Assembly: GCA_036583965.1 (NCBI GenBank)
Contig: JAZBQD010000031.1
Location: 1,527,481 to 1,591,480 of the forward strand
Direction of reading: 5' to 3'
Length of the DNA stretch: 64,000 nt
Source: Prunella strophiata
Taxonomy: Eukaryota > Chordata > Aves > Passeriformes > Prunellidae
The notes beneath the pieces are model-generated. The model worked only from the letters and a program-made list of their open reading frames with translations. It had not been told where the DNA came from and did no database searches. The position numbers and the translations under genes are program-made. Of this stretch, positions 59,801 to 64,000 are shown one piece after another; the stretch's first letter is position 1, and each line of letters starts with the position of its first letter.

Positions 59801-62800
59801 TGTCCTTCCCACAGCTACTGATTAAGCAAAAATGGGCAACTGCTGGCAGCTGTGTGGTATTTTATGGTTATTTACTCTCAATAAATAACTCTCTGTAGTC
59901 TCACCAACCAGGAAAGATTTCTGCCAGAAGAGACAGATGAAGAGATTTCCTCTGCTGAACCTCCAAGACCACTGTAAGGTCAATTCCCCTGCTCACAGCT
60001 CTGCAGAGCCATTCTGAAGCAGTTGAGAAGGACCCTGCTCTGTTAAACATGCAGGGGAATTTCCTATAAACTCTGACAGGAGTTTAAACTGTGTACCCCC
60101 TTGTAGGATCAGACCTGACACGTGAGATTTATCACAATCTTTGACTCTCTCCAGTGTGTCCATGAAAATGAAATGCCAATAATGCAATAAAAAATAATAT
60201 GGAATCTGCCTGTGATAATGTACATAATGATTATGGTATATTAGATCCACATAATTTCAGATGCCATTGCACTGAGAGGGCCTGCATTGATTTTTGTGGG
60301 TTAATGTAAAGAATATGTCTTAAAAAGCTTTTAGTGACATGTCTGAACCTGTGCTGTCAACTCCTGTTCTCCACTTCAGTGGTGTCAATTACAGCCTCAG
60401 GAGAGGGGGAGACAAAATTTCAATGGAAACCATCTGCCAGAAGAACAGGGAACAGTCAGTGGTGCCAGGCCTAATCCCAATTCACTGGAAAAGCAGCTCT
60501 GGATATATTCAAAGTATGTCTCCTTTTTTAAAACAAAATGCAGTGACTTTTTTCACACCCTGCTAAAAAAAATTGGAATTTCATTATGAACTTCTCATCA
60601 TGATCATATGGAGAAGCAGGACAGACAAACAAACTTCCACTCCCTGAGGAAGAAATGATTTGCTTACTCACAATTCTGACTCTGTGCCACTCGAGATATT
60701 GTTATCATTACATATTGTCTGTCAAACATCAAAGAGATGATGCAGAGCTGGTTGGAAGCTCCCAAAACCCACATGCAGAAACACCAGATTGTAGCAGCCT
60801 GTGCTGGTGCTCACAGGGATTAGCCCCAGGACAAAAACTATCCATTGTCCTCAAAAAGCATCTGGAAGCAAATGCAAGACAATGATGATATGGGGTAACA
60901 TCTGTGATGTGGTAAATAACAGGGAAAGTACAAACTGAGTGTGATTTTAACTATCTGTTAGACTATTCCTTCTAAAGATGTGCCCATGAGCAGTTCACTC
61001 ACACCATTCTCTGCCACTGGGACTGAATTTCCTTAAAAACAGAGATTTTACCAGAAGCTTCCAGAGAAATGTTCACCTTTGGAAAATGATGAAGTCTGAC
61101 CTGATAAACTGAATCACATTTCATGTCAGTGAGGAGAAAACATTCTCAGTTACCAAATTACTTTGTACAGGGCAAAGTTTCTCCTCACAAAAATATTCCA
61201 TTCACACACTGTCAAATACTGCTGCTCCTTCTCTAGGAGGGGATGAGAGCACAGCCCAGGATGGAATGAGGCTGATGAGAAACAGGGATTTAGAGGCTCT
61301 GATCCATTTTGTGCACCTAAGGATGGCCATACTATTAAGGATCATTTATCTACTGTAGTTTCTCAGCTGAGAACAAGCTTTTAAGTGAGGGATGCTCAGA
61401 AGCAAAGCTCTCCAGCAGACATCCACCTTGGGGGAAATCACTTAGTGATCAAAAACCTGACACATCTTCTAAATTATTTTTAAATACCTCCTGCAATAAT
61501 GCTTTTAACTATTTTGACAACTTCTGAAGAGCACGGCACTGCAAACTTCAAGCCTTTCTTTGCAGTAAGAATTTATGGATCTAGAGAGAATTAATTTACT
61601 GGAAATTACATCTACAGCACTATAAAGACTTTGCCCTTAGCAGAGCAGGGTGGAAAAGTTGGCAGCCACTGAGCTATCATTCCTCCTAAGGAAGGATGTT
61701 TCAGAAGTGATATAAAGCAGTCTGTGAACTGTCTGTGAAGATTCTTCAGTCAAATATGGATTTTTTTTAAAAGTCACTAATGCTCTTTTGTTTAACTCTG
61801 TTGAAGATTTTCTCTTTAGAGTGCAAGACAATTCCACAGTTTTATGTGAACATCAAATCACCAATAATAAAGAATTTTAGCTATCTTTCCCTCATAACTA
61901 TTGATACCTGTCATTTGTCAGGGTATGTCTTATCAATGCCCATTAAGTCCAGGCACTGATAATGCAGTTACCTTAGAGTGGCTTCTACCCTAAACCTGAT
62001 CCCAGCTGGAATAACCCCTATTTTTTTGGAGCAAAAGTTCCTTCTAAAGACTAAGAAAAGTCAGAGGTTGTACCTGAGGGTGTGTCGTAAGCAGAGAAGA
62101 TCCTGAAACATAAGAAACCTTTTCATAGTGTGACTGGATAATCCAATTGGAGCTCCCAAGAGCGTAGCCTGAGCTCAGAGGGGTGACCTGCACAGCACCA
62201 AACAGCTCCTGAAACACACAGTAAGAGACATTAACTTTAGAGAGCCCCAAAAGAAATCAGGACAGGTCATTTTAATCATCACTGACAGGAATTTCAAAAG
62301 CAGTTCTGCTGCTCAAAGCCTTTGTGAATCTGTTCTGCTGAGAATCACATCTGCTGGTTTTACCCACCCAGGTCTAGCAGGGTATAAGCTCTGAGAAGAG
62401 CTTTTCCTGAGGCAGGGCCTCCATAAAGTCTCTCTTCCATGTGAATTTTATGGCATCTGAGTTCACACTGAACAATATCTCAAAATGAAGGAATCAATCT
62501 TGATCCTTGATCTTGTTCCTCTGCCTGCTCCTGCTGTATTGAAGAAGTTTGTGGGAGCTTTGCATCTTTGAAGACTCTATTCTGCTTTAGTCAAATTAAA
62601 TTGGTATTGGCCAGCAGGAGAGAAGAAGGAGAAGTACTTCTATATTGATATAAAAACTCTGCTTGGGTTGCAAATTTTACTGTGGAAAACAAACTTAACC
62701 TCAAACTCACTAGCTTTCTAACTTTATTTCTTTATAAATGCTACCTGCTGGTGATTTAGCAACAACACCCTGCAAACTCAATCCACATTTTAGTTTCAGT

Positions 62801-64000
62801 GTAAGCAACTTGACAGTTGCCTCCTTTCCAGGTGTCATTAGGAATTGTATTCCTTCACCTGTACCCAGGAATGTGGAATACTTGCTTGGAGAAAAGGAAA
62901 ATAAACCTTCATATACAGACCTCCCTAATGTGATCTGCCTTCTGGTTACTGAACAATAGAACAAGCATCTGATTCATGCAATACAATGATTTTTCTACTA
63001 TTTCAATACATATTTGGATGCCTTGAAAAACAAGGCAGGAGGTCTTCATTCCTCAGAGTATGTAAGCCAAGGCTCTAAAGTTTGATTATTTGAAAAGTTA
63101 GCTTTGGGAAGAGAAAAAATATAGGGTTTTTTTCCCCCCAGTAACTACAAAAGAATGATTGGCTCAGATGCACAGATCTAAAATTAGGGGAGATGGATTC
63201 ACACTGTAAGGACAGTCAAAAATGAACTGTAACAATCCATAGATAATGAGGAGTCACAACTTACTTTAACCCATATTTTTATTTTTTATGGCCTCTGAGC
63301 AGCAAAACCAGGTATCATGGCCCAAAAAAGAGCAGGGATCATGGCACACATGCTGCCAACAATCCATATGGGATCTGCAGACTATGGAATTGTGGGTTCA
63401 GCTCATTCTGGAAACTACACTGGATTATAGTCAACAGCATTACAGACAATAACTGTTAGCTGGGAGCTCTGGGAAAGGAGTTTCTGAAGTTCTCATTGAA
63501 CCATTAGGATTTGTTTACAGTCCCTAATTTACAGTATGAAACAAAGTGGAGGCTAAAGCACTCTAAAGATTCCCAGAAGTGAGACTGGGGAGCTGGGAAG
63601 GGGATGTGGCTTAGAAACAGAGAGGATACATTCACTCCCTGCATCCTCCCAGCTCTCAGTGGGCCAGCCATCAGCTCCAAATTTGAGGGCATGCCTGCCT
63701 TAAAATTGGCCTCCCCAAGGAAGAGAAGAAACAAATGGATATTCCCTGATTTCACCAAACAAGAGCCCTTCCTGGGAGGCAGACTGAGGGGCAGTCTGTG
63801 TAATCCTGTCTTGCTTGCCTATGCCAGGGTTAACTAGATCCAACACAGGACCTAGAGGGGGAAAAGCTAGGCAACAGTTGTTGGTGCTTGCCCTGAGGAG
63901 TTGTTGGTGTTGCCCTGAGGGCAGCTGCCCAGGTACTCACGATTTTCTGGGAATAGCCCACCAGCTGGATCTTGCTGAGGGCTGCGTTCACCTCAGGCAT
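23941..64000 (-). CDS. INTS9: INTS9, Integrator complex subunit 9 (11 exons, 5' cut by window)
   Basis: INTS9 is the catalytically inactive metallo-beta-lactamase/beta-CASP partner of the endonuclease INTS11 in the nuclear Integrator complex, which processes snRNA 3' ends and cleaves nascent transcripts. Eleven exons on the - strand join in phase to about 475 residues, from [20 protein letters not shown] to LVLKFLQKF and TAG, aligning with about residue 184 to the end of the 658-aa human protein. Recognisable blocks are [20 protein letters not shown], the beta-CASP segment [52 protein letters not shown], a basic SKKRKRV patch (probable nuclear localisation signal) and the C-terminal INTS11-binding domain. 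All junctions are GT-AG. The one defect is an extra base in the penultimate exon at 25070-25072, which breaks the frame. Upstream exons lie beyond the right edge. Confidence 0.96.
24210..24540 (-). mobile_element. CR1 LINE fragment in last INTS9 intron
   Basis: It reads ggaatcacaggttgggttgg, cttggacagttccagggatc, cccaatatcccatccatccc and ctctagctcttctggagccc. The copy is in the same orientation as INTS9 and belongs to the same family as the one at 5918. Confidence 0.92.
24997..25135 (-). CDS. INTS9: INTS9 penultimate exon with +1 frameshift
   Basis: The acceptor catccatcag is followed by [20 protein letters not shown] and VP, then TGA. Shifting by one base restores the family sequence: [20 protein letters not shown], then TLEK and the donor GTGAGG. 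The exon is 139 nt, where 138 (46 codons) would keep both flanking phase-0 junctions in frame. The extra base lies in the run GGG at 25070-25072 (CCC on the coding strand). The sequence on both sides is well conserved, which favours a recent indel or an assembly error over a decayed pseudogene. SKKRKRV is the probable nuclear localisation signal. Confidence 0.92.
26056..26154 (-). CDS. INTS9: INTS9 exon
   Basis: The acceptor ttttgcttcag is followed by [20 protein letters not shown]. The exon is 99 nt, 33 codons, phase 0, and ends [15 protein letters not shown]. Confidence 0.95.
29125..29895 (+). mobile_element. Old, diverged CR1 LINE (3' end of ORF2 and UTR)
   Basis: Degenerate matches to the CR1 ORF2 3' region appear in order: ttttcattgatgacctcagc, aatttaatagcacaaaatga, tgacatggccatgaaaaagg, cttgtttagcctggcaaaaa, gattattctacataaacacc and gtttctggccatcagagaca. 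It is clearly more diverged, and of a different subfamily, than the other copies in this window. It is antisense to INTS9. The ends are approximate. Confidence 0.75.
31910..31932 (+). repeat. poly(A) run
   Basis: An uninterrupted run of 23 A lies in an INTS9 intron. No recognisable retroelement body lies in front of it. Confidence 0.9.
32261..32320 (+). repeat. 3 x 20-bp tandem repeat
   Basis: Three adjacent copies of AAACAGGTTGTATTTCATTT occur, the first with one C for T. Confidence 0.95.
33917..34285 (-). mobile_element. CR1 LINE fragment (reverse)
   Basis: It reads tcccagaatggattgggttg, aggttgctccaagccccatc, cttggacactgccagggatc and ccttgtccaaagtccctctc, in the layout of the copy at 5918. 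Confidence 0.92.
35601..35937 (-). mobile_element. CR1 LINE fragment (reverse)
   Basis: It reads aatcacagaatcatgaaatg, gtttgagttggaaggaacct, ggacacttccagggatctag and cccttgtcccaagtctctct. Short internal deletions set it apart from its sister copies. Confidence 0.92.
36150..36595 (+). mobile_element. CR1 LINE fragment, antisense to INTS9
   Basis: It reads ggggctggagcatgtccagg, gctgagggagctgggaaagg, gctcagcctggagaaaagga and ggaggagtccccacccctgg. It is a forward CR1 3' region, in a different part and subfamily from the copy at 35601. It ends about 90 bp from the INTS9 donor at 36683. Confidence 0.92.
36684..36851 (-). CDS. INTS9: INTS9 exon
   Basis: The acceptor ctgtgttgcag is followed by [20 protein letters not shown]. 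The exon is 168 nt, 56 codons, phase 0, and ends [17 protein letters not shown]. It is more GC-rich than its flanks. A 210-bp satellite array ends 92 bp upstream of the acceptor, and an antisense CR1 lies about 90 bp past the donor. Confidence 0.95.
36944..39231 (+). repeat. 11-copy satellite, 197-214 bp unit
   Basis: Tandem units begin at the GTCTTA of GCAATATGTCTTATTGCCAC, at 36944, 37158, 37355, 37568, 37770, 37982, 38194, 38397, 38599, 38805 and 39018. The array ends at 39230, where the motif is broken to gttaac. Unit length varies through presence or absence of GGAAATGGCAACA-type segments and AATAATAGA. All units share tactTGCCACAAGGAGAGAA, TTAAATAGGGTTTTCTCCC and CCTCGGCCGTCAATAATCAA. 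It fills most of the INTS9 intron 36852-39802 and stops 92 bp from the acceptor. The 62-164 codon frames in it are repeat by-products. Confidence 0.95.
39803..39927 (-). CDS. INTS9: INTS9 exon
   Basis: The acceptor tctctttccag is followed by AA, completing Glu, then [20 protein letters not shown]. The exon is 125 nt and ends [16 protein letters not shown]. Confidence 0.95.
39928..44707 (-). other. INTS9: INTS9 intron
   Basis: AT-rich intron. It holds a short CR1 fragment (42648-42740) and a small TA-repeat patch near 40337-40351. No exon was recognised. Confidence 0.8.
42648..42740 (-). mobile_element. Short CR1 fragment (reverse)
   Basis: It reads catagaaccatttaggttgg and aaggtcatcaagtctaactg, the reverse complement of the CR1 3' end. 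It is diverged and short. Confidence 0.8.
44708..44879 (-). CDS. INTS9: INTS9 exon
   Basis: The acceptor tttcttttag is followed by [20 protein letters not shown]. The exon is 172 nt, 57 codons plus G, and ends [16 protein letters not shown]. It includes [19 protein letters not shown]. Confidence 0.95.
45832..46105 (-). mobile_element. CR1 LINE fragment (reverse)
   Basis: It reads ggaatggtttgggttggaaa, cttggacacttccagggatg and gggcctcaccaccctcacag, in the layout of the copy at 5918 but truncated earlier. Confidence 0.92.
46615..46638 (+). repeat. poly(T) run
   Basis: A run of 24 T, preceded by shorter T-runs from 46590. It reads as poly(A) on the INTS9 strand. No retrocopy was recognised next to it. 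Confidence 0.85.
47796..47829 (+). repeat. (TG)17 microsatellite
   Basis: A perfect TG dinucleotide run of 34 bp. Confidence 0.97.
47948..48055 (-). mobile_element. Short CR1-like fragment (reverse)
   Basis: It reads cacagaatatccagagctgg, aaggggacccccatggatca and gagcccaactcctac, a CR1 3'-end variant. The distal boundary is uncertain. Confidence 0.7.
51714..51774 (-). CDS. INTS9: INTS9 short exon (61 nt)
   Basis: The acceptor cttttaaag is followed by G, completing Trp, then [20 protein letters not shown] and the donor GAG|GTGAGT. It is small, and an open frame on the opposite strand overlaps it. The split-codon phase and the protein match on both sides settle it. Confidence 0.93.
52851..53010 (-). 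mobile_element. CR1 fragment, left part of mosaic
   Basis: It reads agaaccacagaatggctgag, gttgggaaggacctcctgca, tcaccaagtccaagccctgc and cctccataacctctctg, a reverse-oriented CR1 3' end of an older subfamily. Confidence 0.88.
53014..53240 (-). mobile_element. CR1 fragment, central part of mosaic
   Basis: A second 3' end starts with tttcacagaaccatggaatg and continues aggttgctccaagccccatc, cttggatacttttagggaag, cccaatatcccatctaacct. It belongs to the young family seen at 5918 and looks inserted into, or next to, the older copy. Confidence 0.88.
53241..53600 (-). mobile_element. CR1 fragment, right part of mosaic
   Basis: It reads cttctcctctccaggctgga, ctcagttccctcagcctccc and cccaggacactcttggcctt, the more 5' part of a reverse CR1. 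It probably continues the older element beyond the insertion. Confidence 0.82.
53942..54122 (-). CDS. INTS9: INTS9 exon, beta-CASP region
   Basis: The acceptor tctcccctag is followed by CG, which completes Ala, then [20 protein letters not shown]. The exon is 181 nt. It ends [10 protein letters not shown] plus TG of a split Trp at the donor TG|GTAGGT. Confidence 0.95.
54123..59349 (-). other. INTS9: INTS9 intron (5.2 kb)
   Basis: It holds a short CR1 fragment at 58418-58512. No exon or tandem repeat was recognised elsewhere. Confidence 0.8.
58418..58512 (-). mobile_element. Short CR1 fragment (reverse)
   Basis: It reads gtgggttgggttggaaggga, accttagggatcattcagtt and ccctgccacgggcaggg, a CR1 3' end of the young family truncated to about 95 bp. 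Confidence 0.88.
59350..59461 (-). CDS. INTS9: INTS9 exon
   Basis: The acceptor ctctgttccag is followed by [20 protein letters not shown]. The exon is 112 nt, 37 codons plus the first G of an Ala codon, and ends [14 protein letters not shown]. Confidence 0.95.
62074..62208 (-). CDS. INTS9: INTS9 exon
   Basis: The acceptor tgtgtttcag is followed by [20 protein letters not shown]. The exon has 45 codons, phase 0 at both ends, and ends LLTTHPQ|GTACAA. Confidence 0.95.
63877..63921 (+). repeat. 2 x 22-bp tandem duplication
   Basis: gttgttggtgcttgccctga is repeated as gttgttggtgttgccctgag, starting about 20 bp inside the INTS9 intron from its donor. Confidence 0.85.
63941..64000 (-). CDS. INTS9: INTS9 exon (cut by window edge)
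   Basis: Sixty bases read [20 protein letters not shown] in phase 0 up to the donor ATC|GTGAGT. The exon continues past the window's right end, so the Met is internal rather than a start. Confidence 0.93.

Larger units (their letters stand above)
59462..63940 (-). other. INTS9: Two INTS9 introns
   Basis: The introns are 59462-62073 and 62209-63940, flanking the exon at 62074. No CR1 was recognised. A 2-copy repeat of about 22 bp lies at 63877-63921, near the donor at 63940. Confidence 0.8.

Overview
The window is vertebrate nuclear DNA, most likely from a bird and probably a songbird. It contains the 3' ends of two conserved single-copy genes, with long introns, GT-AG splicing and more than a dozen 5'-truncated CR1 LINE fragments. 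Most of the young CR1 copies share one 3'-end family of a type abundant in neoavian genomes. The species call is inference; the gene calls rest on exon-by-exon translation with matching splice phases.

Layout. (1) 1-17.4 kb, + strand: the 3' part of EXTL3. Four coding exons (7941-8068, 12747-12891, 13341-13469, 14176-14385) encode the last 203 residues, which form the C-terminal GT64 glycosyltransferase domain with its DDD metal-binding motif. A roughly 3-kb 3' UTR follows and ends at an AATAAA at 17406. (2) 17.4-22.9 kb: the gap between two tail-to-tail genes, dominated by a roughly 2.5-kb, 30-bp minisatellite. (3) 22.9-64.0 kb, - strand: the 3' part of INTS9. Eleven coding exons encode about 475 residues, roughly 184 to the C-terminus of the 658-residue human protein; the last base of the window lies inside an exon. 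The EXTL3-INTS9 neighbourhood is the same as on human 8p21.

Three large tandem arrays stand out. A roughly 2-kb C/T-rich minisatellite begins 15 bp after an EXTL3 splice donor. It repeats branchpoint-like, pyrimidine-tract and CAG segments, so it looks like an array of decoy 3' splice sites. The 30-bp array between the genes carries, in nearly every monomer, a direct repeat of nuclear-receptor half-sites with 1-bp spacing (DR1, close to the HNF4 consensus). An 11-copy satellite with a unit of about 210 bp fills most of one INTS9 intron and stops 92 bp from the acceptor.

The most important gene-level oddity is a single extra base in the penultimate INTS9 exon (a CCC run at 25070-25072). It breaks the frame just before the C-terminal INTS11-binding domain. 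An internal GTGAGT 16 codons into that exon would, if used as a donor, remove the extra base and keep the frame. No rRNA, tRNA, CRISPR or prokaryotic-type feature was seen. The long open frames in the arrays are products of repeat periodicity, not genes.
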